From: Tritonibacter multivorans
GTDB lineage: Bacteria > Pseudomonadota > Alphaproteobacteria > Rhodobacterales > Rhodobacteraceae
Direction: 5' to 3'
Assembly: GCF_001458415.1 (NCBI RefSeq)
Contig: NZ_CYSD01000039.1
Span: forward strand, 62,001 to 126,000
Length of the DNA stretch: 64,000 nucleotides
Position 1 is the stretch's first letter. Each line of letters opens with the position of its first letter. The notes beneath the pieces were generated by a model. It was not told where the DNA came from. It saw only the letters and a list, made by a program, of their open reading frames with translations, and ran no database searches. The translations under genes and the position numbers were made by a program. Of the stretch, positions 35,524-45,705 are shown piece by piece.

Positions 35524-35639
35524 CGCGCCTCTCCGCAGATACCTCTTGATACATCGGCCCGGCCTAAACGCCGGGCCGCTTGCATTTCTGTACCTGCCCT
35601 GTACAGGGTAGGCGGCAATCAAAAGGCGGAGGCGAGGCA

Positions 35640-37052
35640 ATGATCCCGGTCAGAGGTTACAAAGGCGCAAACGTAGCAGTGCTGGGACTTGGTCGATCGG
35701 GCCTTGTGGCGGCGCGGGCGCTGTCAGCAGGCGGGGCAAACCCGATCTGCTGGGATGACAACCCCGCCGCACGCGAAACGGCAGAGAGCGAAGGGTTCAC
35801 CTGCCGTGATCTGTCCAAACAGGGGGCGTTTGAAGGGGTAGCCGCGCTGATCGTCTCGCCCGGTATCCCCCATTTATACCCAAAACCGAACCCGGTGGTG
35901 CGTGCGGCGCTTGAGGCAGGCGTGCCGGTGGACAATGACATTGGCCTGTTCTTCCGCTCCGTTGCCACGCCTCAATGGGACAATTACGAACAGCCCCCGC
36001 GCATCATTGCGGTCACGGGGTCGAACGGGAAATCAACCACGGTTGCGCTGCTGCAGCACATTCTGGAAAGCGCAGGCCGAGAAAGCCAGCTGGCCGGCAA
36101 TATTGGTCGTGGGGTTCTCGACATTGATCCCCCCGGTGACGGCGGCATTGTTGTGCTGGAGCTGTCGTCCTATCAGACCGATCTGGCCCGGGCACTGACC
36201 CCGGACATTGCGGTCTTTACCAACCTGTCGCCGGACCATCTGGACCGCCATGCTGGTATGGGTGGTTATTTCGCCGCCAAACGTCGACTGTTCGCCGAAG
36301 GCGGCCCGGATCGCGCGATCATCGGAATTGACGAAGAGGAAGGCCTGTATCTCGCGGGGCAACTCAGCGAAGGCAACGGCGATGACCGGGTCATTCGTCT
36401 GTCGAACACTCGCAAGCTGACCGGCGCAGGCTGGAACGTCTTTGCCCGCAAGGGCTTCCTGTCGGAATACCGCAAGGGCAAACAGGCCGCGTCGATCGAT
36501 CTGCGGGCATTCACCGGCCTACCGGGCGCACATAACCATCAAAACGCCTGTGCCGCTTATGCGGCGGCGCGCTGTCTGGGCCTTGCGCCCCGTCTGATCG
36601 AAGGGGCGCTGGAAACCTATCCGGGTCTCCCCCATCGCAGCCAGATAATCGGCGACGCCAAGGGTGTTCGCTATGTGAACGACAGCAAAGCCACGAATGT
36701 TGACAGCGCCGCCAAGGCGCTTGGTGCTTTCAAAAAGATCCGCTGGATTTGCGGCGGGCTGGAAAAGGACGGCGGGCTTGATGGGCTGAAAGGGGCTGCA
36801 GGCAATGTGACCAAGGCTTATGTCATTGGCCGCGAGGCGGCGCAGTTCGCCATGCAGCTGGATGTGGAGGCCGAAGTCTGCACCACAATGGAGCGCGCGG
36901 TTGCCAAGGCAGCGGCAGAGGCCGAGGCAGGCGATACGGTGCTTCTGGCCCCCGCCGCGGCGAGCTTTGATCAATACGACAGCTTTGAAAAACGCGGCGA
37001 AGACTTCATCGCGCAGGTAGAGAAACAGCTAAACGCAAAGTCGGGCGCTTAA
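35640..37052 (+). CDS. murD: UDP-MurNAc-alanine:D-glutamate ligase MurD
   Basis: Adds D-Glu to UDP-MurNAc-L-Ala. It has 470 residues. An N-terminal Rossmann domain ([17 protein letters not shown]) precedes the ATP loop GSNGKST (127-133), [24 protein letters not shown] with the carbamylated Lys, [22 protein letters not shown], and C-terminal [22 protein letters not shown]. The ATG at 35640 has GGCGGAGGCGAGG before it, so an earlier in-frame start is rejected. A palindromic repeat follows its stop directly. Confidence 0.97.
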   Translation: MIPVRGYKGANVAVLGLGRSGLVAARALSAGGANPICWDDNPAARETAESEGFTCRDLSKQGAFEGVAALIVSPGIPHLYPKPNPVVRAALEAGVPVDNDIGLFFRSVATPQWDNYEQPPRIIAVTGSNGKSTTVALLQHILESAGRESQLAGNIGRGVLDIDPPGDGGIVVLELSSYQTDLARALTPDIAVFTNLSPDHLDRHAGMGGYFAAKRRLFAEGGPDRAIIGIDEEEGLYLAGQLSEGNGDDRVIRLSNTRKLTGAGWNVFARKGFLSEYRKGKQAASIDLRAFTGLPGAHNHQNACAAYAAARCLGLAPRLIEGALETYPGLPHRSQIIGDAKGVRYVNDSKATNVDSAAKALGAFKKIRWICGGLEKDGGLDGLKGAAGNVTKAYVIGREAAQFAMQLDVEAEVCTTMERAVAKAAAEAEAGDTVLLAPAAASFDQYDSFEKRGEDFIAQVEKQLNAKSGA

Positions 37053-37053
37053 T

Positions 37054-37128
37054 CTTCTTTTGGCCCAAAATACTCCGGGGTGAATTGGCCGTAAGGCCAA
37101 GAGGGGCTGGCCCCTCGTCCCCTCGCCC
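37054..37128 (+). repeat. Intergenic palindromic repeat, copy C (after murD)
   Basis: TTCTTTTGGCCCAAAA, TACTCCGGGGTGAATT, GGCCGTAAGGCC, then GAGGGGC..GCCCCTC, in the same order and orientation (relative to the gene) as the copy after hisA. It lies within a few bases of the stop, suggesting a terminator or mRNA-end role. Confidence 0.7.
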
Positions 37129-37136
37129 CCGGTCAT

Positions 37137-38345
37137 TCAAGATTTTTGCGCGGCAATTGCCTTGCCGGCCGCATGACCAGAGGCCCAGGCCCATTGGAAA
37201 TTGAACCCGCCCAACCAGCCGGTCACATCCACGGCCTCACCAATCGCAAAAAGCCCGGGCACAGATTTTGCCTGCATGTCCTTGGACGACAGCGCTTCGG
37301 TATCAATCCCGCCCAGCGTCACCTCGGCGGTGCGATACCCTTCGGTGCCTGATGGGGTCAGCTCCCAGGCTGACAATTTTTCACAAAGCGCCTGTAGGGC
37401 CGTATCGGATTGATCCGCCAAACGCCCTTTCAGCCCCCAAAGCGGGGTGATGTGATCCACCAGTCGCGCGGGCAGATGGCGGGCGAGCTCGGTCTTCAGA
37501 TCCTTGCCGCCGCCTTTCTGACGTTGATCGCGCAGCGCGCCAAAGAGATCCATTTCGGGGATCAGATTGGCCGAAACGCTCTCGCCTTCGCGCCAGTAGC
37601 TCGACAGTTGTAACACCGACGGGCCAGACAGGCCGCGATGGGTGAACAGCAAGGCCTCATCAAAGCTCTTGCGGGCATTGGACAGGCGCGCGGGCAGGGC
37701 GACGCCCGACAGATCCTTGAACCGCGCATCCGAGAAGGTGAAGGGCACAAGGGCGGGCCGCGTGTCAGTGACCGGCAGATCGAACTGATGTGCAAGATCA
37801 TAGGCCAGACCGGTTGCGCCCATTTTGGGAATCGACTTGCCGCCGGTGGCCAGCACCAGATTGCGGCAGTGCACTGTAACCGGGGTGCCATCGCGTTTCA
37901 GGCGCACATGGAAGCCGTCGCCCTCGCGCGATACGGCCTCGACGGAGGTCTGCACCCATAGATCCGCGCCTGCGGCTTTTAGCTCTTCCACCAGCATGGC
38001 CACGATCTGTTTTGCCGATCCATCGCAGAACAATTGGCCCAGCGTTTTTTCGTGCCAGGCAATGCGGTGCTTGTCGACAAGCGCAATGAAATCCCACTGG
38101 CTATAGCGCGCCATGGCAGATTTGCAGAAATGTGGATTGGCCGACAGGTAGTTGTCTGGCCCGGCATACATATTGGTAAAATTGCAGCGCCCCCCGCCCG
38201 AGATGCGGATCTTTTCACCCGGAGATTTGGCGTGGTCCACCACCAGCGTGCCGGGGCCCGCGTGGGCCGCACACATCAGGCCAGCGGCGCCGGCGCCAAG
38301 GATAAGCGTGTCAAGAATCATCGGATCGTTCTGCATGGTTTGCAT
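37137..38345 (-). CDS. HI0933/YhiN-family FAD-dependent oxidoreductase
   Basis: A 402-residue flavoprotein. The FAD-binding N-terminus is LDTLILGAGAAGLMCAAHAG, then KIRISGGGRCNFTNM, the family signature. NLVLATGGKSIPKMGATG is mid-protein, and the C-terminus PGLFAIGEAVDVTGWLGGFNFQWAWASGHAAGKAI closes the FAD site. The family (HI0933, YhiN) has no firmly established substrate. It lies on the opposite strand inside the dcw cluster, between murD and ftsW, so it splits the cluster into two transcription units. The start could also be 9 or 24 bases further in. Confidence 0.9.
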   Translation of the reverse strand: MQTMQNDPMILDTLILGAGAAGLMCAAHAGPGTLVVDHAKSPGEKIRISGGGRCNFTNMYAGPDNYLSANPHFCKSAMARYSQWDFIALVDKHRIAWHEKTLGQLFCDGSAKQIVAMLVEELKAAGADLWVQTSVEAVSREGDGFHVRLKRDGTPVTVHCRNLVLATGGKSIPKMGATGLAYDLAHQFDLPVTDTRPALVPFTFSDARFKDLSGVALPARLSNARKSFDEALLFTHRGLSGPSVLQLSSYWREGESVSANLIPEMDLFGALRDQRQKGGGKDLKTELARHLPARLVDHITPLWGLKGRLADQSDTALQALCEKLSAWELTPSGTEGYRTAEVTLGGIDTEALSSKDMQAKSVPGLFAIGEAVDVTGWLGGFNFQWAWASGHAAGKAIAAQKS

Positions 38346-38586
38346 CCATCACGGAACCGCCAGCGGCGCAAGGGCGGGGCGCGGCTTTGCTCAATCGTGA
38401 CGGTCAATGCAAGCGTCAAGTGCCTGTGCCGCAAACCTCCGCGAAAAGCCGCCCAAGCGGCGCGTCGCCCCAAGAAGAGGCTGGCTTGACCACTGCTTTC
38501 GCGTTAGGCTTTTGGCAATATCCCGCGAACGGGACCAAAAAGGCCGTCAAAACGGTCGAACAAGAGGCAGAAACGGCAGATTTACC

Positions 38587-39756
38587 ATGACTGAAATGGT
38601 CTATGGCGCGCTTCCCGCGCAAGAGGGGGAGCCGATCCTTCCCAAATGGTGGCGGACGCTGGACAAGTGGACGCTCTCTTTCATTGTGGCGCTTTTTGTC
38701 ATTGGCCTTTTGCTGGGGCTTGCGGCCTCTGTGCCGCTGGCTGCGCGCAATGGGTTCGACAACTTCCACTATGTTCAACGCCAGCTGATTTTTGGCGGCG
38801 CAGCGCTTGTGGCGATGGTTCTGACCTCGATGATGTCGCCGAAACTGGTGCGACGTCTGGCTGTGGTTGGGTTTATCTGTTCGCTGGTTGCGGTGATGCT
38901 GCTGCCGGTCCTGGGCACGGATTTCGGCAAGGGCGCGGTGCGCTGGTATTCGCTTGGCTTTGCCTCTGTGCAACCGTCCGAGTTTCTGAAGCCCGGATTT
39001 ATCGTTGTCTCGGCCTGGCTGATGGCGGCAAGCCGCCAGATTTATGGTCCGCCGGGCACGCTGATTTCTTTCTGCCTTTGTATTCTGGTCAGCACCTTTC
39101 TGGTGATCCAACCTGACTTTGGCCAGACCTGCCTGATCCTGTTTGGCTGGGGGGTGATGTATTTCGTGGCGGGCGCGCCCATGCTGCTGCTCGTTGGCAT
39201 TGCCTCCGTGATCGTTGTCGGCGGTGTGCTGGCCTATTCCAGCTCTGAACACTTTGCGCGCCGGATTGATGGGTTCCTGAACCCCGATCTCGATCCGACA
39301 ACCCAGCTTGGCTATGCCACCAATGCAATCCGCGAAGGCGGTCTGTTTGGGGTTGGCGTGGGCGAGGGCCAGGTGAAATGGTCGCTGCCCGATGCGCATA
39401 CCGATTTCATTATTGCGGTTGCCGCCGAAGAATACGGTCTGATCCTCGTGAGTGTGATCCTGTTCCTCTATGGCGGCATTGTGGTCTGTTCTCTGTTCCG
39501 TCTGATGAAAGAGCGCGACATGTTCATCCGTCTCGCGGGCACCGGTCTGGCCTGTGTGTTTGGCGTGCAGGCGATGGTGAACATGGGAGTTGCGGTGCGG
39601 CTGCTGCCTGCCAAAGGCATGACACTGCCATTTATCAGCTATGGCGGCTCGTCTCTGATTGCAGGCGGTATTGCGGTGGGCATGCTTCTGGCCTTTACCC
39701 GCTCGCGGCCTCAGGGCGAGATCGCAGACTACCTTCGCGGTCGCGGCAGAGGCTGA
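38587..39756 (+). CDS. ftsW: Septal peptidoglycan glycosyltransferase FtsW
   Basis: SEDS-family polymerase that works with FtsI at the septum. It has 389 residues and about ten membrane segments. Characteristic are [37 protein letters not shown] (with the conserved Asp), [35 protein letters not shown] and the end [31 protein letters not shown]. The ATG at 38587 gives the usual N-terminus. The frame is open for 60 more codons upstream but lacks FtsW features. It needs a promoter of its own: TTGACC at 38486-38491 is a candidate -35 without a good -10. Confidence 0.96.
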   Translation: MTEMVYGALPAQEGEPILPKWWRTLDKWTLSFIVALFVIGLLLGLAASVPLAARNGFDNFHYVQRQLIFGGAALVAMVLTSMMSPKLVRRLAVVGFICSLVAVMLLPVLGTDFGKGAVRWYSLGFASVQPSEFLKPGFIVVSAWLMAASRQIYGPPGTLISFCLCILVSTFLVIQPDFGQTCLILFGWGVMYFVAGAPMLLLVGIASVIVVGGVLAYSSSEHFARRIDGFLNPDLDPTTQLGYATNAIREGGLFGVGVGEGQVKWSLPDAHTDFIIAVAAEEYGLILVSVILFLYGGIVVCSLFRLMKERDMFIRLAGTGLACVFGVQAMVNMGVAVRLLPAKGMTLPFISYGGSSLIAGGIAVGMLLAFTRSRPQGEIADYLRGRGRG

Positions 39757-39787
39757 GGCTGGGGCGCGGATAAGAAAGGCCAACGTG

Positions 39788-40879
39788 ATGAAACAGAAAC
39801 TCCTCCTGATGGCTGCAGGCGGGACCGGTGGCCATATGTTCCCGGCTCAGGCCCTGGCCGAAGCCATGCTGCGCAAGGGCTGGCGGGTGAAGCTGTCGAC
39901 CGATGCGCGTGGCGCGCGTTATACCGGTGGCTACCCGCATATGACGGAAATCACCCAAGTGCCTTCGGCAACCTTTGCCCGTGGCGGTCTGCTGGCCAAG
40001 GCGCTGGTGGGGCCAAAAATCGCGGCGGGGGTTGCCTCTATGGCGATGCAGATGCGCAAGGATCGCCCCGATGTGGTGGTGGGTTTTGGCGGCTACCCGT
40101 CGATCCCGGCGCTGGGGGCGGCGACGCTTTTGGGGCTGCCGCGCATGATCCACGAACAAAACGGGGTTCTGGGCAAGGTCAACAAGCTGTTTGCGCGCCG
40201 GGTCGCCGGCGTGGCCTGCGGGGTCTGGCCAACCGACCTGCCCGAAGGGACAGAAACCGCACATGTGGGCAACCCGGTGCGCGCCAGCGTTCTGGAACGC
40301 GCAGGCGCGGCTTATATTCCGCCCGGTGACTATCCGATGTCGATCCTTGTGATCGGCGGCAGCCAGGGTGCGCGTATTCTGTCGGATGTGGTGCCCGCGG
40401 CCATTGCAGGGCTTCCCGATCACATGCGCCGCAACCTGCGGATTGCCCATCAGGCGCGCGGCGAAGACGAGGCGCGCGTGCGCGACTTTTACGACGCGCA
40501 TGGGATCGCTGCTGATGTGAAACCCTTCTTTGACGACGTGCCCACCCGCGCATCTGAGGCACAGCTGGTGATTTCGCGGTCCGGCGCGTCATCTGTCGCC
40601 GATATTGCGGTGATTGGCCGCCCGTCGATCTTGATCCCCTTTGCGGCGGCGGCTGGGGACCACCAGACCGCCAATGCGCGCGGGTTGGTCGATGCGGGCG
40701 CGGCAATTCTGATCCCGGAAAGCGCCCTTGACGCGGCAGCGCTAACAGAGCAAATCCACATGGTCCTGAGCAACCCTCAGGGCGCGACCCAAATGGCGAA
40801 TGCGGCCTTGTCCGTCGGGATCCCAGATGCGACTGACCGTCTGGTCGCGCTGGTCGAAGACCTTGCAGGCAACAGCTGA
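39788..40879 (+). CDS. murG: Lipid II synthase MurG (GlcNAc transferase)
   Basis: GT28 glycosyltransferase that adds GlcNAc to lipid I. It has 363 residues. The glycine-rich loop [12 protein letters not shown] (9-20) binds the lipid-linked acceptor side. The second loop [16 protein letters not shown] and the UDP-sugar site [34 protein letters not shown] are present. The ATG at 39788 is chosen; a GTG one codon upstream is also possible. It lies 31 bases after ftsW. Confidence 0.97.
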   Translation: MKQKLLLMAAGGTGGHMFPAQALAEAMLRKGWRVKLSTDARGARYTGGYPHMTEITQVPSATFARGGLLAKALVGPKIAAGVASMAMQMRKDRPDVVVGFGGYPSIPALGAATLLGLPRMIHEQNGVLGKVNKLFARRVAGVACGVWPTDLPEGTETAHVGNPVRASVLERAGAAYIPPGDYPMSILVIGGSQGARILSDVVPAAIAGLPDHMRRNLRIAHQARGEDEARVRDFYDAHGIAADVKPFFDDVPTRASEAQLVISRSGASSVADIAVIGRPSILIPFAAAAGDHQTANARGLVDAGAAILIPESALDAAALTEQIHMVLSNPQGATQMANAALSVGIPDATDRLVALVEDLAGNS

Positions 40880-40906
40880 CCATCCGGAAAGAGGAAGAAG
40901 AGACAC

Positions 40907-42304
40907 ATGACCCCAGCCACAAAGCTCCCCGGTGACGTCGGCCCGATCCATTTTGTCGGCATTGGCGGCATTGGCATGTCCGGCATTGCCGAAGTGCTGT
41001 TGAACCTTGGCTATGTGGTGCAGGGCTCGGATCTGAAATCCTCCAAGATCACCCAGCGGTTGGAAAAGCTGGGTGCAACGATTTTTGAAGGGCAGCGCGC
41101 GGAAAACCTTGAAGATGCCGAGGTTGTGGTGATCTCTTCTGCGATCAAACCGGGCAATCCGGAACTGGATGAGGCGCGCCTCAAGGGGCTGCCGGTTGTC
41201 CGCCGCGCCGAGATGCTGGCCGAACTGATGCGCCTGAAATCCAATATTGCGATTGCAGGGACGCACGGCAAAACCACCACCACCACCATGATGGCCGAGC
41301 TGATGGTGCACGGCAAATTCGACCCGACCGTTGTGAACGGCGGCATCATCCATGCCTATGGTTCGAACGCGCGCATGGGGCAGGGCGAATGGATGGTGGT
41401 CGAAGCCGACGAGAGCGACGGTACCTTTAACCGGCTGCCCGCAACCATTGCGATTGTGACCAATATTGATCCTGAACATATGGAGCACTGGGGTTCGATC
41501 GAAAACCTGCGCCAGGGGTTTTATGATTTCGTGTCCAACATCCCCTTCTACGGGATTGCGGTGTGTTGCACCGATCACCCCGAGGTGCAGGCACTTGTTG
41601 GTCGGATCGAAGACCGCCGGGTGGTGACCTATGGGTTCAATGCCCAGGCCGATGTGCGCGCGGTGAACCTGACCTACAAGGGTGGTGTGGCCCATTTCGA
41701 CATCCAGCTTCAGGGCGAAGACAAGCTGATCGAAGGCTGCACCCTGCCGATGCCGGGGGACCACAATGTGTCCAACGCGCTGTCTGCGGTGGCTGTTGCG
41801 CGTCATCTGGGTATGCGGTCCGAGGAAATACGCGAAGCCCTTGCCAAATTCGGCGGCGTCAACCGCCGCTTCACCAAAGTTGGTGAAGTGGGTGGCGTCA
41901 CGATCATTGATGACTACGGCCACCACCCGGTGGAGATTGCAGCCGTGCTGAAAGCCGCGCGTCAGGCTAGCGAAGGGCGCGTGATCGCCGTGCACCAGCC
42001 ACACCGCTATTCCCGCCTGTCGAACCTGTTTGATGATTTCTGTGCCTGCTTCAACGAGGCCGATGTGGTCGCCATTGCCGAGGTCTTTGCTGCTGGCGAA
42101 GCCCCGATCGAAGGCGCTGGACGCGATGATCTGGTGGCGGGTTTGATCCGCCATGGCCACCGCCATGCCCGTGCAATCCTGAGCGAAGAAGACCTGGAGC
42201 GTCTGGTCCGCGAACAGGCCCGTCCGGGTGATATGGTTGTCTGCCTTGGGGCGGGTACGATTTCCGCCTGGGCCAACGGCCTGCCGGAGCGTCTGAGCAA
42301 GTGA
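40907..42304 (+). CDS. murC: UDP-MurNAc:L-alanine ligase MurC
   Basis: First amino-acid ligase of the Mur series. It has 465 residues. The N-terminal Rossmann motif [17 protein letters not shown], typical of MurC and Mpl, precedes the ATP loop GTHGKTTTT (118-126), [14 protein letters not shown], and the C-terminal [20 protein letters not shown] and [27 protein letters not shown] ribosome site precedes the ATG. It lies 27 bases after murG. Confidence 0.97.
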   Translation: MTPATKLPGDVGPIHFVGIGGIGMSGIAEVLLNLGYVVQGSDLKSSKITQRLEKLGATIFEGQRAENLEDAEVVVISSAIKPGNPELDEARLKGLPVVRRAEMLAELMRLKSNIAIAGTHGKTTTTTMMAELMVHGKFDPTVVNGGIIHAYGSNARMGQGEWMVVEADESDGTFNRLPATIAIVTNIDPEHMEHWGSIENLRQGFYDFVSNIPFYGIAVCCTDHPEVQALVGRIEDRRVVTYGFNAQADVRAVNLTYKGGVAHFDIQLQGEDKLIEGCTLPMPGDHNVSNALSAVAVARHLGMRSEEIREALAKFGGVNRRFTKVGEVGGVTIIDDYGHHPVEIAAVLKAARQASEGRVIAVHQPHRYSRLSNLFDDFCACFNEADVVAIAEVFAAGEAPIEGAGRDDLVAGLIRHGHRHARAILSEEDLERLVREQARPGDMVVCLGAGTISAWANGLPERLSK

Positions 42305-42338
42305 CGCGTTTTGGAAATATCCGGATGGAGGGTCGCCC

Positions 42339-42587
42339 ATGACCCTCTCTTTGACCTTGGCCTGTGTCTGGGCCATTGCCGCCAATGTTCTGGCGTTGTT
42401 GCCCAGTCGCGACAACCACTGGACGCGGGCCTATGTGCTGATTGCGCTGGGCATTCCGCTGCTGGGCTATGTGACATATGAAAATGGCCCCTGGTGGGGG
42501 TTGGCGATCCTGATTGCCGGCATGTCTGTGCTGCGCTGGCCGGTGATCTTTCTGTGGCGCTGGGTCAGCACAATCCGCGAAACCTGA
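42339..42587 (+). CDS. DUF2484 small membrane protein
   Basis: An 82-residue protein with three predicted membrane segments (about 2-20, 29-45 and 50-72) and W/R-rich ends. It matches the DUF2484 family of Rhodobacterales, which sits between murC and murB in this order of bacteria. GGATGGAGGGTCGCCC supplies the ribosome site. Position suggests a cell-wall or division accessory, but no function is known. Confidence 0.8.
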   Translation: MTLSLTLACVWAIAANVLALLPSRDNHWTRAYVLIALGIPLLGYVTYENGPWWGLAILIAGMSVLRWPVIFLWRWVSTIRET

Positions 42588-42662
42588 GCCACATTGCGGG
42601 CGCAGGCGTAAATGCGCTATGCGAACGGCGCGCATTCTTTCTCTGACAGGGCTGACTTCACC

Positions 42663-43607
42663 ATGCACACTGCCGATCTTCTTGATGCTTTGACTGACAT
42701 TCGCGGCAGGCTCACCGAAGGGCGGGCGCTGGCCGATCTGACATGGCTGCGCGTGGGCGGTCCGGCAGAGCTGCTGTTTCAGCCCGCAGACCTTGAGGAT
42801 CTGCAGGCCTTCCTGCGGCAACTGCCCGACGCGGTGCCGGTCTTTCCAATGGGCGTGGGGTCGAACCTGATCGTGCGCGACGGCGGTCTGCCCGGTGTTG
42901 TGATCCGGCTGGGGCGCGGCTTTAACGGGATTGAATTTGAAGGTGACACTGTAACTGCCGGGGCGGCAGCACTGGACGCGCATGTGGCCCGTAAGGCGGC
43001 GGATGCGGGGCTGGATCTGACCTTTTTGCGCACCATTCCCGGATCTATCGGTGGCGCGGTGCGGATGAATGCGGGCTGCTATGGATCCTATGTCGCGGAC
43101 GTCTTTGTGTCGGCCACGGTTGTCCTGCGCGATGGGAGCTTGCGTGAAGTCACCGCTGACGATCTGAACTTCCAATACCGCCAAAGTGATCTGCCTGACG
43201 GGGCGGTATTGGTGGCCGCCACCTTCAAGGCTGACGCGGGCGCGCCCGAGGCGCTGCATGCCCGGATGACGGACCAGATCGCCAAGCGTGATTCCTCGCA
43301 GCCCACCAAAGACCGGTCGGCCGGATCCACCTTCCGCAACCCGGCCGGGTTTTCATCGACCGGCCAGGCGGATGATGTGATGGATCTGAAGGCCTGGAAG
43401 GTCATTGATGACGCTGGCATGCGCGGCGCAACCCTTGGCGGTGCGCAGATGAGCGAGATGCATTCGAACTTTCTGATCAATGCGGGTGGCGCAACCGCCG
43501 CAGATCTGGAAGGGCTTGGCGAATTGGTGCGAAAAAAGGTTTACGACAACTCTGGCATCTGGCTAGAGTGGGAAATCAAGCGCATCGGGAAAGCGCTGGC
43601 AGACTAA
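42663..43607 (+). CDS. murB: UDP-N-acetylenolpyruvoylglucosamine reductase MurB
   Basis: FAD enzyme that reduces enolpyruvyl-UDP-GlcNAc to UDP-MurNAc. It has 314 residues. N-terminal FAD segments are [17 protein letters not shown] and [23 protein letters not shown], then [22 protein letters not shown]. The substrate domain has the catalytic Ser in [12 protein letters not shown] and the final Glu in LEWEIKRIG. The ATG at 42663 ([10 protein letters not shown]) is preferred; an in-frame ATG at 42612 is possible. It ends the ftsW-murG-murC-murB unit. Confidence 0.96.
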   Translation: MHTADLLDALTDIRGRLTEGRALADLTWLRVGGPAELLFQPADLEDLQAFLRQLPDAVPVFPMGVGSNLIVRDGGLPGVVIRLGRGFNGIEFEGDTVTAGAAALDAHVARKAADAGLDLTFLRTIPGSIGGAVRMNAGCYGSYVADVFVSATVVLRDGSLREVTADDLNFQYRQSDLPDGAVLVAATFKADAGAPEALHARMTDQIAKRDSSQPTKDRSAGSTFRNPAGFSSTGQADDVMDLKAWKVIDDAGMRGATLGGAQMSEMHSNFLINAGGATAADLEGLGELVRKKVYDNSGIWLEWEIKRIGKALAD

Positions 43608-43704
43608 TTCAAAACATTGCTGATTTTCAGGGACTTGCCGAGCAGCGCGTCCTGAGGGTCGCAGCCCGATATGGCGCATTTTTTTAGCGTCTTTGGTAAA
43701 TGGG

Positions 43705-43731
43705 TTAAGTCTTTGTTAACGCCGCATTAAC
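43705..43731 (+). promoter_or_regulatory. Tandem CtrA binding sites
   Basis: Three TTAA half-sites with exact 7-base spacing: TTAA 43705-43708, GTCTTTG, TTAAC 43716-43720, GCCGCA, TTAAC 43727-43731. This is two overlapping perfect CtrA boxes (TTAA-N7-TTAAC), about 160 bases before the ddl start. The AATGACGC/GCGTCATT hairpin (43760-43779) lies just after. Confidence 0.7.
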
Positions 43732-43891
43732 CATTGTGGCGGTACTGTCCCGAAGCGTTAATGACGCGCTTGCGTCATTGGCATCACAGGTGCCGTAAGA
43801 GGTGAGGGGCCGTTTTTGGGCCCATATGAGGGCGCAAAGACCCTCGGGAAAACACAGGGCCATAAGGTCCGCGGGATTTGAGGCAGTGATC

Positions 43892-44812
43892 GTGGGTGCA
43901 TCGAGCAAGTCACCCCTGAAGGTTGTGGTTTTGATGGGAGGTCCCTCTGCTGAGCGCGAGGTTTCCCTGTCGACCGGGCGCGGCTGCGCCGAAGCACTTC
44001 GGGGCGAAGGATACGAGGTTGTGGAGCTTGATGCTGGCGCTGACCTTGTGGACCGCCTGGGCGAAATCAAACCCGATGTCGTGTTCAATGCGCTGCATGG
44101 CCGCTGGGGCGAAGATGGCTGCGTGCAGGGTATTCTGGAATGGCTGCGCATCCCCTATACCCATTCCGGCGTGCTGGCCTCGGCCCTTGCGATGGACAAA
44201 GAACGCTCCAAGGTGGCGTTCCGTGCCGCTGGGCTGCCGGTCTGTGAAAGCCGAATTGTCACCAAGGAAGACGCCCAAGCGGATCACGTCATGGCACCGC
44301 CTTACGTGGTGAAACCCAATAATGAAGGCTCCAGCGTAGGGATCTATATTGTGCAGGAGGGGGCAAATTCGCCGCCAACCCTGTCCGACAATATGCCTGC
44401 GCAGGTGATGGTGGAAACCTATGCGCCCGGCCGCGAGCTGACCACCACCGTGGTGGGTGACCGCGCCTTGCTGGTGACCGATATTATCACCGACGGCTGG
44501 TATGATTATGACGCGAAATACGCCGCCGGCGGATCGCGCCATGTGATCCCGGCGGATCTGCCCGAAGAGATTACCGCCATCTGTTTGGACTACGCACTGC
44601 GGGCGCATAACGCGCTGGGGTGTCGCGGCGTATCGCGCACCGATTTCCGCTGGGACGAAACCCGTGGTCTCGACGGGTTGATCATTCTTGAGGTCAACAC
44701 CCAGCCCGGCATGACGCCCACTTCGCTTGTGCCCGAACAGGCGGAACATTCTGGGATGACCTTTGGCCAGCTCTGCGCCTGGATGGTTGAGGATGCCTCA
44801 TGCGAGCGCTGA
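43892..44812 (+). CDS. ddl: D-alanine--D-alanine ligase Ddl
   Basis: ATP-grasp ligase that supplies D-Ala-D-Ala to MurF. It has 306 residues. N-terminal [20 protein letters not shown] carries the first D-Ala-binding Glu. The middle has [19 protein letters not shown] and [19 protein letters not shown], and the C-terminus has RTDFRWDE and [25 protein letters not shown], with metal-binding Glu and Asn. The GTG at 43892 has TGAGGC 6 bases upstream and gives the standard length; the frame is open to an ATG at 43802. It overlaps ftsQ by 13 bases. Confidence 0.95.
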   Translation: MGASSKSPLKVVVLMGGPSAEREVSLSTGRGCAEALRGEGYEVVELDAGADLVDRLGEIKPDVVFNALHGRWGEDGCVQGILEWLRIPYTHSGVLASALAMDKERSKVAFRAAGLPVCESRIVTKEDAQADHVMAPPYVVKPNNEGSSVGIYIVQEGANSPPTLSDNMPAQVMVETYAPGRELTTTVVGDRALLVTDIITDGWYDYDAKYAAGGSRHVIPADLPEEITAICLDYALRAHNALGCRGVSRTDFRWDETRGLDGLIILEVNTQPGMTPTSLVPEQAEHSGMTFGQLCAWMVEDASCER

Positions 44813-45705
44813 GACGATCCCCCAAGGCCGAGATGCCCGCCAAAGGACGCGCGGATCCGGCGCCGTCGCGCCTGAAGTATCGCCTGCAGCGCTGGATGCT
44901 GACACCCGGTGTGCGCTCGGGGCTGCGCTATGGTTTGCCACTCGTTGCCGTTCTTACCGGAATTGGTGGCTATTTTGCCGATCAGACCCGTCGCGACGCG
45001 GTTGTGGCCCAGTTTCAGGCTTTGCGCGACGATTTTGAACAGCGCCCAGAGTTTATGGTCAATGTCATGGCCATTGATGGGGCGGATAAGACTGTTGCCG
45101 CCGACATTCGCGATGTGCTGAGCCTTGATCTTCCGATCAGTTCCTTTGATCTGAACCTTGAAGCCCTGCGGGACCGGATTGTGGATCTGGATCCCGTGAA
45201 AACCGCGGCCGTGCGCATTCGTCCGGGCGGCATTCTGCAGGTCGATGTCGAAGAACGCACGCCTGCGGTTGTCTGGCGCACCCGTGAAGGGCTGGAGCTT
45301 TTGGATGACAGTGGCATTCACGTTGCCGAACTGGGCCACCGTGGTCTGCATCCGAACTTGCCGCTGGTGGCGGGCGCCGGGGCGGACAGCGTGGTGCCCG
45401 AAGCGCTGCGGCTGATGCGTGCGGCGCGGCCTCTGGGCAAGCGCCTGCGCGGTTTGGTCCGTGTGGGGGAGCGTCGCTGGGATGTGGTGCTGGATCGCGG
45501 ACAGCGCGTGATGCTGCCGGAAGAGGCACCTGTTGCGGCGCTCGAGCGCATGCTGGCCGTAGATCAGGTCAAGGATTTGCTGGAACGCGATGTCGCTGTG
45601 GTCGATATGCGTCTGGCTTCGCGCATGACCGTGCGCATGAGTGACGCCGCCCTCACCGATTGGTGGCGAATTAAAGAATTGAATTCGAGTGGTTTTTCAA
45701 GATGA
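44800..45705 (+). CDS. ftsQ: Cell division protein FtsQ
   Basis: Bitopic divisome scaffold of 301 residues. A basic cytoplasmic tail of about 45 residues is followed by one membrane segment ([17 protein letters not shown]), the POTRA domain ([75 protein letters not shown] region) and the FtsQ domain ending [18 protein letters not shown]. It overlaps both ddl (13 bases) and ftsA (4 bases). Confidence 0.95.
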   Translation: MRALRRSPKAEMPAKGRADPAPSRLKYRLQRWMLTPGVRSGLRYGLPLVAVLTGIGGYFADQTRRDAVVAQFQALRDDFEQRPEFMVNVMAIDGADKTVAADIRDVLSLDLPISSFDLNLEALRDRIVDLDPVKTAAVRIRPGGILQVDVEERTPAVVWRTREGLELLDDSGIHVAELGHRGLHPNLPLVAGAGADSVVPEALRLMRAARPLGKRLRGLVRVGERRWDVVLDRGQRVMLPEEAPVAALERMLAVDQVKDLLERDVAVVDMRLASRMTVRMSDAALTDWWRIKELNSSGFSR

